Positions 5,922-12,585 of a stretch of DNA of 12,585 nt are shown here, one piece after another. A program made the translations under genes and the position numbers. The stretch is taken from the NCBI GenBank assembly GCA_035544835.1, contig DASZZV010000233.1, forward strand, positions 1-12,585. Reading direction: 5' to 3'. Source of the stretch: DASZZV01 sp035544835. Its GTDB lineage: Bacteria; Acidobacteriota; Thermoanaerobaculia; Gp7-AA8. The notes under the pieces were generated by a model. It searched no databases, was not told where the DNA came from, and worked only from the letters and a program-made list of their open reading frames with translations. The number at the start of each line of letters is the position of its first letter. Positions within the stretch are counted from its first letter, which is position 1.

Positions 5922-6107
5922 ATGCGCAAGCTACGCGCGCTCACACTTGCAACGCTGCTCCTCACCGCTCCACTCGCCACCGCAGCAACACCACACCGCA
6001 ACCACCCGTCGCGCGATCGCGACGGCATCATCGAGCGCGTAATCGATGCGTTCGTAAGCCTCATCACAACCCTTGAGGACAGCGTCCTCTCGATTCCGAA
6101 CGGCTAG
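5922..6107 (+). CDS. Small exported peptide, 61 aa, third gene of the sigma locus
   Basis: ATG 5922 has GGAGGG about 6 bases upstream. Residues 1-20 form a clear Sec signal peptide: basic start MRKLR, hydrophobic core ALTLATLLLTAPL and an ATA-A cleavage site. The predicted mature peptide is about 41 residues: a basic, His/Arg-rich segment (ATPHRNHPSRDRDG) followed by one amphipathic helix (IIERVIDAFVSLITTLEDSVLS) and a SIPNG end. There is no Cys and no lipobox, so it is probably periplasmic or secreted, or lies on the membrane through its helix. It follows the sigma/anti-sigma pair, carries its own motif copy C and ends in a strong hairpin, so it may be a main output of the sigma factor. Signal, toxin, envelope-binding or structural roles are all open; no family recognised. 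Confidence 0.75.
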   Translation: MRKLRALTLATLLLTAPLATAATPHRNHPSRDRDGIIERVIDAFVSLITTLEDSVLSIPNG

Positions 6108-6120
6108 CAATTTTCTCGCG

Positions 6121-6158
6121 GCGATGGAGCGGTCCCGAAGCGTCACCCGCTCCATCGC
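6121..6158. terminator. Strong hairpin after the exported-peptide gene, terminator-like
   Basis: GCGATGGAGCGG (6121-6132) and CCGCTCCATCGC (6147-6158) pair perfectly over 12 bp with a 14-base loop, 13 bases after the peptide stop. No T-run follows on the plus strand, so it is either a terminator acting without a U-tract or a 3' end stabiliser. Confidence 0.55.
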
Positions 6159-6190
6159 CCAAAGGAAAAAGGAGATCACGGTGCGGGCAA

Positions 6191-6992
6191 TTGAAGCTGA
6201 TCGGCTCGTTCGCCTTCGACGTAACTGAGAAGCAGGAGACTCTAGAAGCTTTGGCCCGGAGTGAATCGCGGATTCGCGCAATCCTCGAGGCAGTTCCCGA
6301 TCTGATGCTTCGTCTGCGTCGGGACGGAAGGGGTGCTGGAAGTATTGTCGGCCGGCGAGGCCCCTTTCGCGCTTCCCGCCAACGAATGGGTCGAACGGCC
6401 GATCGGAGATCTCCTGAATACAGGTACCCTCGAAGAGCTTTTGCCAGGCCTGGAACTGGTCTTCGGGGGCTCGGGAGATCGGATTCGCCCTCGAGAACGC
6501 CCGTCTCTTCGAGGAATGGTGCTCGAGGTTACGGAATCGGCCGCCGCGACCGACGTCGGCAAAGCGTTGGAGAACCTGGCGCGACTGCGCATGAAGGGAT
6601 TCGGCCTGTCGATCGATGACTACGGCACCGGCTACTCCTCGATGCAGCAGCTAACGCGAATCGCCTTTACTGAGCTCAAAATCGATCAGTCTTTCGTCAC
6701 TAAAGCAACTCGCCACGAATCGGCGAGGGTGATTCTCGAGTCCAGCCTGAGCATGGCCAAAAAGCTCCGGATCACGGCGGTGGCTGAAGGGGTTGAGACT
6801 CAACAGGACTGGGACCTGCTTCGTCGTTTGGATTGCGACCTCGCCCAGGGCTACTTCATAGCCCGGCCGATGGCGGCCGAAATCTATCTCGGATGGATCG
6901 AGGACTGGACATTAGCAGGTTCGACCGGCGAGGTGACCAAAGGCGAGCCGGGCCACCTGCTTCCGGCGCAACAGAGCATCGGTCAGGGCTGA
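6191..6992 (+). pseudogene. Broken PAS/GAF/EAL mosaic, remnant of a c-di-GMP phosphodiesterase gene
   Basis: Three reading frames carry domain fragments in order. Frame one (6191-6331) reads a PAS start: SRIRAILEAVPDLMLRLRRDGR. One extra G in the G-run at 6330-6333 shifts it, and the PAS continues from 6333 as VLEVLSAGEAPFALPANEWVERPIGDLL. At 6475-6519 the remaining frame reads EIGFALENARLFEE, the typical end of a GAF domain. The sequence then passes, in the 6333 frame, into the second half of an EAL domain: VLEVTESAAATD, LSIDDYGTGYSS, ELKIDQSFV, AVAEGVETQQ, AQGYFIARPM. The first half of the EAL domain, with the EAL and FVN motifs, is missing, so no active enzyme can be made. An AAGGAG site at 6168-6174 with GTG 6181 opens a frame that stops after 15 codons. 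The EAL half resembles RocR-type regulators. Internal deletion plus frameshift is the likely origin. Confidence 0.85.
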
Positions 6993-7159
6993 GCGGTGGA
7001 ACCGTTTGACAGCATGTCGACGGATTGATTAGCTACTCAGCAGGAAGCAGCCTCAGCCTCGGCGTAGAGAACCAGTTCTATGTGGTATGGCGCAGGGGCG
7101 CAGGCCCGGCAAAACCGCTGAGCTGCTGCGTCGCTGGCAGAAGCGGCAACCGCCTCCCT

Positions 7160-8314
7160 CTATGGTTTTGAGAGGCTCTTCCCGGGAGAGGGGATGCTCG
7201 CCAGCACCGTCCGCACGATGTCGCGAGCTGCATGCGGGCGTCCCAGCTCTCTCGCACGCTCACGCATTCGCTCGAACCGAGGCTTGTCGGCGAGCAGCTG
7301 ATCGATCTTCCAGGACAGGATCGGGAGATTGTTGCAGCGGATGGCCGCACCGCGCTCGAGAAGATGATCGGCATTGCGTTCCTCCTGGCCAGGAATGGGA
7401 TTCACGATCACCATGACCAGACCTTTCGCCAGGGCCTCGGAAGTGGTCAGGCCACCGGGCTTGCCGACCAGCAGGTCGGAGGCAGACATGAAGCGCTGCA
7501 TTTCCCGGGTGAACCCGACGACGTGGAACTTCGTCGTCCCGTCCGTTCCCTCTCTGACCTGGTGTGACATACGATCGAAGAGATCCTCGTTTTTCCCGCA
7601 GATCACGACTACTTGCGCTGGTGTCTGCAGCTCGCGCAGAGAGGTGATCATGTGCTCCACGGGACCGACGCCGAACCCTCCCGCTGAGATGAGAATGGTC
7701 GGGAGGGCAGGATCGAGTCCGAGCGCCCTTCGAGCACTTTGCTTATTCTCGTTCTCGGCGAAGGCGGGGTCGATGGGGATGCCGGTGACGAAGATTCTCT
7801 GGCGTGAAACTCCCAGCCTGGCCAGATGTTCGCGAGTCTCTTCCAGTGCCACGAACCAGGTGTCGGTGTGCCGCGAAAGCCACATGGCATGCACGTCGAA
7901 GTCCGTTACCACTACGCTGTGCGGTGCCTGGATGCGACCCTTCTCTTTCAGCCACGAGACGATTTCGGCCGGAAGGAAATGCGTGGAGACGATCGCCTCG
8001 GGGGCTTCCCGCTCGATCAATTTGACGAGCGGTCCGGTGTTGAGCTTGTCGAGTGCCAGACGCCGCTTCTGATGTTTCCAGGGCTGATCGAGTGCGTCGT
8101 AAAGCCACCCCAGAAGCTCCGGCGAGCGATTGACCAGATCAATGTAGGCCTGTGCGTACATCTTCCGAAAGACCGCATTCGTGTACTCGAGTGCGTCGAC
8201 GTGAATCGTGTTGCAGGACGAATCGCCCGCTTCGCAGGTACGCTCCAGCGCCTGTGCAGCCCGTACGTGGCCGGCTCCGGCCGAGGCGGAAAGGATCAAC
8301 AGTTTGCGGCTCAC
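7160..8314 (-). CDS. MGDG-synthase/UgtP-like diacylglycerol glycosyltransferase, 384 aa
   Basis: A GT-B fold glycosyltransferase of family GT28, expected to transfer a sugar from a nucleotide sugar to diacylglycerol (or its glycosyl form) at the inner face of the membrane, making membrane glycolipid. The N-terminal MGDG-synthase part begins SASAGAGHVRAAQAL (residues 9-23, with H16 in the acceptor-side glycine-rich loop), followed by a Tyr/Asp-rich region and STHFLPAEIVSWL. The C-terminal nucleotide-sugar part has ISAGGFGVGPVEH (about 209-221), VGKPGGLTTSEALAKG (283-298) and NPIPGQEERNADHLL (305-319). Length is normal for bacterial members. The start is GTG 8314 with a weak GGGG site; the first strand follows at once, supporting it. 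It stands alone on the minus strand. Substrate choice (glucose or galactose, number of additions) cannot be read from sequence; the MurG-like relative is excluded by the SASAGAGH start. Confidence 0.9.
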   Translation of the reverse strand: MSRKLLILSASAGAGHVRAAQALERTCEAGDSSCNTIHVDALEYTNAVFRKMYAQAYIDLVNRSPELLGWLYDALDQPWKHQKRRLALDKLNTGPLVKLIEREAPEAIVSTHFLPAEIVSWLKEKGRIQAPHSVVVTDFDVHAMWLSRHTDTWFVALEETREHLARLGVSRQRIFVTGIPIDPAFAENENKQSARRALGLDPALPTILISAGGFGVGPVEHMITSLRELQTPAQVVVICGKNEDLFDRMSHQVREGTDGTTKFHVVGFTREMQRFMSASDLLVGKPGGLTTSEALAKGLVMVIVNPIPGQEERNADHLLERGAAIRCNNLPILSWKIDQLLADKPRFERMRERARELGRPHAARDIVRTVLASIPSPGKSLSKP

Positions 8315-8488
8315 GGCCCCAGTCTAACCCACCGTCAGATCGCCGTGGGCCGAACCGCTCCGGAGCCATTCGTCCCGGTATTAAAATGGTCGTTTAGGTC
8401 CTCTGCGTTAGTCGAGCCGCGTCACCTGGCGCCATACTCTTCCATAGCGAGTTAGTATTCGGCCCCTATTTTTGGTACCCTAGTCGCT

Positions 8489-8773
8489 ATGAAGACGCTA
8501 AAGAAGACGCCAAAGAAAACGGCAACGAAGTCGCCAAAGACGCCCAAGAAGACCGCGACGAAAACGGCAAAGAAGACGGCAAAGAGGACGGCAGCCAAGA
8601 ACCCGTACATTCGAAGGATCGATTCTGACGCCCACCACGTGCATGGCTGGCAGGTTCAGATCAAGCGTCAGGGCGTCGCCCTATACAAGATGTTCTCCGA
8701 TCGCCCGAACGGAGGGAAAGGGGCTGCTCTGAAGGCCGCCGTGAAATATCGGGATCTTGTTCTTCCTCGCTAA
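8489..8773 (+). CDS. Lys-rich histone-H1-like tail joined to an AP2-like DNA-binding domain, 94 aa
   Basis: Residues 1-38 are almost only Lys, Thr, Ala and Pro in short repeats (KTPKKTATK occurs twice in near-identical form; then KTAKKTAKRTAAK), like histone H1 C-terminal tails and bacterial H1-like proteins. Residues 40-92 (YIRRIDSDAHHVHGWQVQIKRQGVALYKMFSD...GGKGAALKAAVKYRDLVL) match the layout of the AP2/integrase-type DNA-binding domain: three beta strands with conserved GWQV and F-S-D positions, then one helix. It is probably a nucleoid- or DNA-associated protein; the tail would add non-specific DNA binding. No clear Shine-Dalgarno site precedes the ATG. It diverges from the glycosyltransferase gene (174 bases apart) and has no operon partner. 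AP2 assignment is by pattern only. Confidence 0.7.
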   Translation: MKTLKKTPKKTATKSPKTPKKTATKTAKKTAKRTAAKNPYIRRIDSDAHHVHGWQVQIKRQGVALYKMFSDRPNGGKGAALKAAVKYRDLVLPR

Positions 8774-8810
8774 CTGGCCGCATAGTTAGATTGGCGCCGG
8801 GGAGCATTTT

Positions 8811-8930
8811 TGTGTGGCACAGGCACTCCTGCCTGTGTGCCGCGGCGTCGAGCCGTGGCGTTTCTGAGGCGATTCACAGGGAGCTCGGCCTCGACGGCCG
8901 ACACACAGGCATGAGTGCCTGTGCCACACA
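8811..8930. repeat. REPIN-like paired inverted repeat
   Basis: A 29-base arm at 8811-8839 and its reverse complement at 8902-8930 differ at one position. Each arm is itself a hairpin: CACAGGCA and TGCCTGTG around a 4-base loop. Inner segments also pair in part (CGTCGAG near 8846-8852 with CTCGACG near 8890-8896). Two inverted REP hairpins of this form make a REPIN, a non-autonomous element normally moved by a RAYT transposase; none is in the window. Translation across it gives the HRHSCLC string often seen in false gene calls. Confidence 0.75.
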
Positions 8931-9055
8931 AGATGCCGATCCTTCGCGATTTGTGACAGATTCGTGGGCGCCTCTCCCTGTACACTTCCCCTCGTTTTTA
9001 CCGACAGTGGCTGCCGGATGTCGGGCAGCCTGCCACCCAGGAAGAGAGAGGACTC

Positions 9056-12000
9056 ATGCGCCGTCTGCTGATCGCTTTTGTCTCGTTCGCCACGCTTACC
9101 GCTGCCTCGCCAAAAGGAAATGCTCCCGCCACCCCTGAGGCGGGCGTCACCGAGAAGACCTTTTCCGGTCTGGAACTGCGCTCTATCGGCCCGGCCCTGA
9201 CATCGGGCCGGGTCATCGATCTGGCCGTCGATCCCCACGACTCGAGGATCTATTACGTGGCTGCCGCTTCGGGTGGGGTGTGGAAGACGACCAACGCCGG
9301 GACCACGTTCAATCCAATCTTCGATGACCAGCCCTCGTTCTCGATCGGCTGCGTCACCGTCGATCCGAATGACTCGCTGACGGTCTGGGTCGGAACCGGA
9401 GAGAACAACAGTCAGCGCAGCGTGTCGGTCGGTGACGGCCTTTACAAATCGACCGACGGCGGCAAGTCATGGAAGAACGTGGGACTCCCCAGGTCAGAGC
9501 ACATTGGCAAGATCGTCGTCGATCCGCGGAACTCGAATGTGGTCTATGTTGCGGCGCAGGGCCCACTGTGGGCTGCCGGTGGAGACCGCGGTCTCTACAA
9601 GACCACCGATGGCGGGAAGAGTTGGAAGGCCTCCCTCACCATCAGTGAAAACACCGGTGTCAGCGACATCGCCATGGACCCGGCGCATCCCGATGTCCTT
9701 TACGTCTCCGCCTATCAACGCCGCCGCCACGTTTTCTCGATCGTCGACGGTGGCCCCGAGGCCGCGATCTACAAGACCAGCGACGCCGGCGCGACCTGGA
9801 ACAAGTTGACGACCGGCCTTCCCAAGGTCGACCTTGGACGGATCGGCCTGGCTGTCGCACCAAGCTCCCCCAACACCGTTTACGCGGTGATCGAGGCGTC
9901 GCGGGGAGAGGCTGGCTTCTTCCGCTCGACCGACGGCGGAGGCAACTTCGTGAAGATGAGTCCTTACACTCCTGGGGCATCCCAATATTTTCAGGAGATC
10001 TTCGTCGATCCGAAGAACCCCGATCGCGTGTACTCCGTCGACGTCTGGATGCGTGTTACCGATGACGGAGGCAAGACCTTCCGGAAGCTCGACGAGAAGA
10101 CCAAGCATCCCGATAGTCATGTGGTCTGGATCGATCCCCAGAACAGCGACCATCTGCTGATCGGCTGCGATGGCGGTGTCTACGAGACATTCGACCGAGC
10201 CTCCACCTGGGCATTCAAAGCCAATCTTCCCCTGACGCAGTTCTACCGTGTCAGCGCCGACAACGCCCTCCCCTTCTACAACGTCTACGGCGGAACGCAG
10301 GACAACTTCAGCCTGGGTGGTCCATCCCGCACCACGACTGCGCAGGGCATCACGAATTCCGACTGGTTCGTCACCCTCGGCGGCGACGGGTTCCGAAGTG
10401 TTCCGGATCCGACCGATCCCGACATCATCTATGCGGAGTCGCAGAACGGCGGGCTGGCTCGATACAACAAGAAGACCGGGGAGGCGCTCGACATTCAGCC
10501 CCAGGCAGGGAAGGGGATGGATCCGCTGCGCCTCAACTGGGACTCGCCGCTCATCGTGAGCCCGCACGCACACACCAGACTCTACTTCGCCGCGCAGTAT
10601 TTGTTCCGGAGCGAGGACCAGGGCAATAGCTGGCGCGCGGTCAGCGGCGATCTGACGCGGCACATCGACCGCAGCAAGCTTCCCATCATGGGACGCGTGT
10701 GGGATATCGATGCTGTCGCCAAGAGCGCGTCGACTTCGTACTATGGCAACATCGTTTCGCTGGCCGAGTCCCCTTTGAAAGAGGGGCTGATCTACGTCGG
10801 CACCGACGACGGACTCCTGCAGATCACCGAAGATGGGGGCGCTCACTGGCGCAAAATCGACCATCTCGCCGGTGTCCCCGACCGGACCTACGTCTCGCGG
10901 CTGGAGGCCTCGAATCACGACGCCGATACGGTTTATGCCGCCTTCGACAATCACAATGAGGGCGACTTCAAACCGTACGTGATGAAGAGCACCGATCGTG
11001 GTCTCACCTGGAAGTCGATTACCGGGAACCTCCCCGCGCGCGGCAGCAGCTACGCCATCGTCGAAGATTTCGTCGATCCGAATCTGCTCTTCGCCGGAAC
11101 GGAGTACGGACTCTTCGTTTCGCAGAACGGTGGGGCGAACTGGGTGCAACTCAAGGGGGGATTGCCGACGATCGCCGTCCGTGACCTCTCCATTCAAAAA
11201 AGAAATACCGACCTCGTGCTGGCGACTTTCGGTCGCGGCTTTTACATCCTCGATGACTACTCGCCACTGCGGACGCAGGCTTCGAGCGTGATCGCCAGTG
11301 GAGCCACTCTCTTCACTCCACGCGATACGCCGCTCTATGTCGAGAGGCTGCCCCTCGGTCTGCCCGGGAAGTCGTTCCAGGGAGACGCTTATTTCTCCGC
11401 GCCCAATCCTGTCTTTGGTGCCCCGATCACCTACTTCCTCAAAGACGATCTCAAGAGCCGGAAGAAGCAGCGGTGGGAACAGACATCGAAGCTGCAGAAG
11501 GACAAGGTCAACGAGCCGCCGCCGTATCCGACCTGGGATCAGTTGCGTGCCGAGGAGCGTGAGCTCGATCCGGCTGTCTTCGCAATCGTCAGTGACGAGG
11601 AAGGGAATGCCATCCGCCGAGTCAGCGCGCCGATCACAGCCGGGTTCCACCGCGTGGCCTGGGATCTCCGATATCCGTCACCCTCGCCGATCGAACTCAT
11701 TGCGCCCGAGCCTGATCCATTCAACCCACCGCCGCAGGGACCACTGGCTGCGCCCGGCAAGTACACGGTGCGCCTCGTCAAGCGTGTCGATGGAGCAGAG
11801 ACGCCGATCGGGGAGACGAAGACATTCAACGTCGTTCCCCTTTACCTCGGGACGATGACCGCGGCTGACCGCGCCGCCGTTCTGCCATTCCAGAAGCGAG
11901 CATCGAGACTGCAGCGCGTAGTTATGGGTGCAGCGAAGGCCGATACCGATGCGCTGACCAGAATTAAGTACATCCGAGGCGCCCTCGATCAGGTCGAGGG

Positions 12001-12334
12001 CCGCGACGCCGGTCTGCTGGCGCGGGTGAACACGATCGAGGCCGCGCTTCGCGACATCGACGTCGAGCTCAATGGTGATTCCGTGATCAAATCTCACAAC
12101 GAGCCGGCGCCGAACGGAATCGTCGACCGCGTGAATGTTGCCGTGGGCGGTCTGACCACGACCGAGCCTCCCACCCAGACCCATCGTGAGGCCATGACGC
12201 AGGCCGAGGAGGCCATTGTCCCGCTGCTGGAAAGGCTCAGGAAGTTGATCGAAGTCGACCTCACCGGGGTGGAGCGCCAGATGAACGCCATCGGTGCGCC
12301 GTGGACGCCGGGAAGGGTGCCGGAGTGGAAGTGA
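9056..12334 (+). CDS. Large exported BNR/Asp-box beta-propeller protein ('glycosyl hydrolase'-like, VPS10/sortilin-type), 1092 aa
   Basis: Residues 1-18 are a Sec signal peptide (MRRLLIAFVSFATLTAAS). From about residue 40 to 740 there are many repeats with Asp-boxes (S/T-x-D-x-G-x-x-W/F): TTNAGTTF (78), STDGGKSW (132), TTDGGKSW (183), TSDAGATW (241), STDGGGNF (291), and later SEDQGNSW, TEDGGAHW and STDRGLTW. Alternating V/IDP-x-N/D-x-x-x-VY strands mark the propeller blades. The C-terminal third carries an Ig-like strand region (TAGFHRVAWDLRYP...APGKYTVRL, FlgD-like) and a charged helical end. This layout is common in a large exported family annotated as glycosyl hydrolases or sortilin-like; I see no sialidase active-site set, so catalysis is doubtful and ligand or polymer binding is as likely. 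ATG 9056 has AGAGAGGA upstream. It is intact and not in an obvious operon. Confidence 0.92.
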   Translation: MRRLLIAFVSFATLTAASPKGNAPATPEAGVTEKTFSGLELRSIGPALTSGRVIDLAVDPHDSRIYYVAAASGGVWKTTNAGTTFNPIFDDQPSFSIGCVTVDPNDSLTVWVGTGENNSQRSVSVGDGLYKSTDGGKSWKNVGLPRSEHIGKIVVDPRNSNVVYVAAQGPLWAAGGDRGLYKTTDGGKSWKASLTISENTGVSDIAMDPAHPDVLYVSAYQRRRHVFSIVDGGPEAAIYKTSDAGATWNKLTTGLPKVDLGRIGLAVAPSSPNTVYAVIEASRGEAGFFRSTDGGGNFVKMSPYTPGASQYFQEIFVDPKNPDRVYSVDVWMRVTDDGGKTFRKLDEKTKHPDSHVVWIDPQNSDHLLIGCDGGVYETFDRASTWAFKANLPLTQFYRVSADNALPFYNVYGGTQDNFSLGGPSRTTTAQGITNSDWFVTLGGDGFRSVPDPTDPDIIYAESQNGGLARYNKKTGEALDIQPQAGKGMDPLRLNWDSPLIVSPHAHTRLYFAAQYLFRSEDQGNSWRAVSGDLTRHIDRSKLPIMGRVWDIDAVAKSASTSYYGNIVSLAESPLKEGLIYVGTDDGLLQITEDGGAHWRKIDHLAGVPDRTYVSRLEASNHDADTVYAAFDNHNEGDFKPYVMKSTDRGLTWKSITGNLPARGSSYAIVEDFVDPNLLFAGTEYGLFVSQNGGANWVQLKGGLPTIAVRDLSIQKRNTDLVLATFGRGFYILDDYSPLRTQASSVIASGATLFTPRDTPLYVERLPLGLPGKSFQGDAYFSAPNPVFGAPITYFLKDDLKSRKKQRWEQTSKLQKDKVNEPPPYPTWDQLRAEERELDPAVFAIVSDEEGNAIRRVSAPITAGFHRVAWDLRYPSPSPIELIAPEPDPFNPPPQGPLAAPGKYTVRLVKRVDGAETPIGETKTFNVVPLYLGTMTAADRAAVLPFQKRASRLQRVVMGAAKADTDALTRIKYIRGALDQVEGRDAGLLARVNTIEAALRDIDVELNGDSVIKSHNEPAPNGIVDRVNVAVGGLTTTEPPTQTHREAMTQAEEAIVPLLERLRKLIEVDLTGVERQMNAIGAPWTPGRVPEWK

Positions 12335-12396
12335 GAAGAATGAAGAATGAAGAATGAAGAATGAAGAATGAAGAATGAAGAATGAAGAATGAAGAA
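12335..12396. repeat. 7-bp tandem repeat (GAAGAAT)8 plus a partial unit
   Basis: Eight exact GAAGAAT units (12335-12390) and six bases of a ninth (12391-12396), starting directly after the stop codon of the Asp-box protein gene. The repeat is purine-only on one strand except for one T per unit. Slippage could change its length; unit gain would not affect the upstream protein because it lies beyond the stop. Confidence 0.9.
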
Positions 12397-12415
12397 GGTG
12401 TCAGTGAGCGAAGGC

Positions 12416-12487
12416 GTGTCATCCCGAGCAAGGGACAGCGTGGTCGCTGCCACTGAGAAAAGAAACTGAGTGGGTGTCATCCCGAGC
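12416..12487. repeat. 14-base direct repeat pair beside the edge inverted repeat
   Basis: GTGTCATCCCGAGC occurs at 12416-12429 and again at 12474-12487, directly before the 28-base inverted repeat. It looks like a degenerate half-copy of the same dispersed element lying next to a full copy. The bases between hold no gene. Confidence 0.65.
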
Positions 12488-12585
12488 CGCAGCGAGGGAT
12501 CTGGGCGGGGGCCTTAGACCCTTGGCAATCGAAAATGTTTGCGAGCACCACGATGGAAAGGCCCCCGCCCAGATCCCTCGCTGCG
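12488..12585. repeat. Perfect 28-bp inverted repeat with 42-base centre, cut by the window end
   Basis: 12488-12515 and 12558-12585 are exact reverse complements over 28 bases (outer end CGCAGCGAGGGATCTGGG, inner end GGGGGCCTT), around a 42-base centre. The right arm stops at the window edge, so the stem may be longer; if it includes the left flank GTCATCCCGAGC it would reach at least 40 bp. This is the form of a MITE-like or REP-type hairpin element. No open frame lies inside. Confidence 0.8.

Noticed and set aside
8786..9238. Minus-strand open frame containing the HRHSCLC string
   Set aside because: It is a translation of the REPIN-like repeat plus antisense of the Asp-box gene start, a known kind of false gene.
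9494..11650. A 718-codon open frame on the minus strand
   Set aside because: It lies wholly antisense to the Asp-box protein gene, in a register where the GC-rich codon pattern avoids stops; its translation has no domain and the sense frame is clearly real.
12335..12396. Short regular repeats as a CRISPR array
   Set aside because: The unit is 7 bases with no spacers, so it is a simple tandem repeat.

Overview
The window is GC-rich bacterial chromosomal DNA carrying cyclic-di-GMP signalling genes, an ECF-type sigma factor locus, a membrane glycolipid glycosyltransferase, a histone-tail-like small protein and a very large exported BNR/Asp-box protein. The host is unknown. The large exported 'glycosyl hydrolase-like' BNR family, the dispersed hairpin repeats and the 7-bp tandem repeat would suit an Acidobacteriota-type genome, but that is inference. 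No rRNA, tRNA, CRISPR array or transposase was seen.

Layout: (1) 1-634, minus strand: a decayed PAS-sensor gene with two in-frame stops and one frameshift, running off the left edge. (2) 926-1536, minus strand: a two-gene unit (44-aa membrane peptide, then a 153-aa unknown), each with a strong AGGAGG site. (3) 1666-3704, plus strand: a tightly packed unit of lipoprotein, single-domain receiver, stand-alone EAL phosphodiesterase and a small helical protein. It looks like a c-di-GMP output module with its receiver and EAL parts on separate chains. (4) 3771-6158: an ECF-like sigma factor, a soluble zinc-finger/TPR anti-sigma factor (4-bp overlap) and a 61-aa exported peptide, with a 77-aa gene transcribed divergently from the sigma gene. 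(5) 6191-6992: a broken PAS/GAF/EAL mosaic pseudogene. (6) 7160-8314, minus: a UgtP/MGDG-synthase-like glycosyltransferase. (7) 8489-8773: a Lys-rich tail joined to an AP2-like domain. (8) 8811-8930: a REPIN-like inverted repeat. (9) 9056-12334: a 1092-aa exported Asp-box protein. (10) 12335-12585: a 7-bp tandem repeat, then a long inverted repeat cut by the window edge.

The most interesting signal is a bipartite motif, GGTARCG-N13-CGTCACTCC, present three times with identical spacing: before the decayed PAS gene (693-721, minus), immediately before the 77-aa gene (4013-4041, minus) and before the exported peptide (5823-5851, plus). Two copies are followed by a 12-bp palindrome in the leader. 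The simplest reading is a promoter recognised by the sigma factor at 4076. It would define a small local regulon: sigma factor, soluble TPR anti-sigma, exported peptide, a near-leaderless 77-aa protein and a PAS sensor that has since died.
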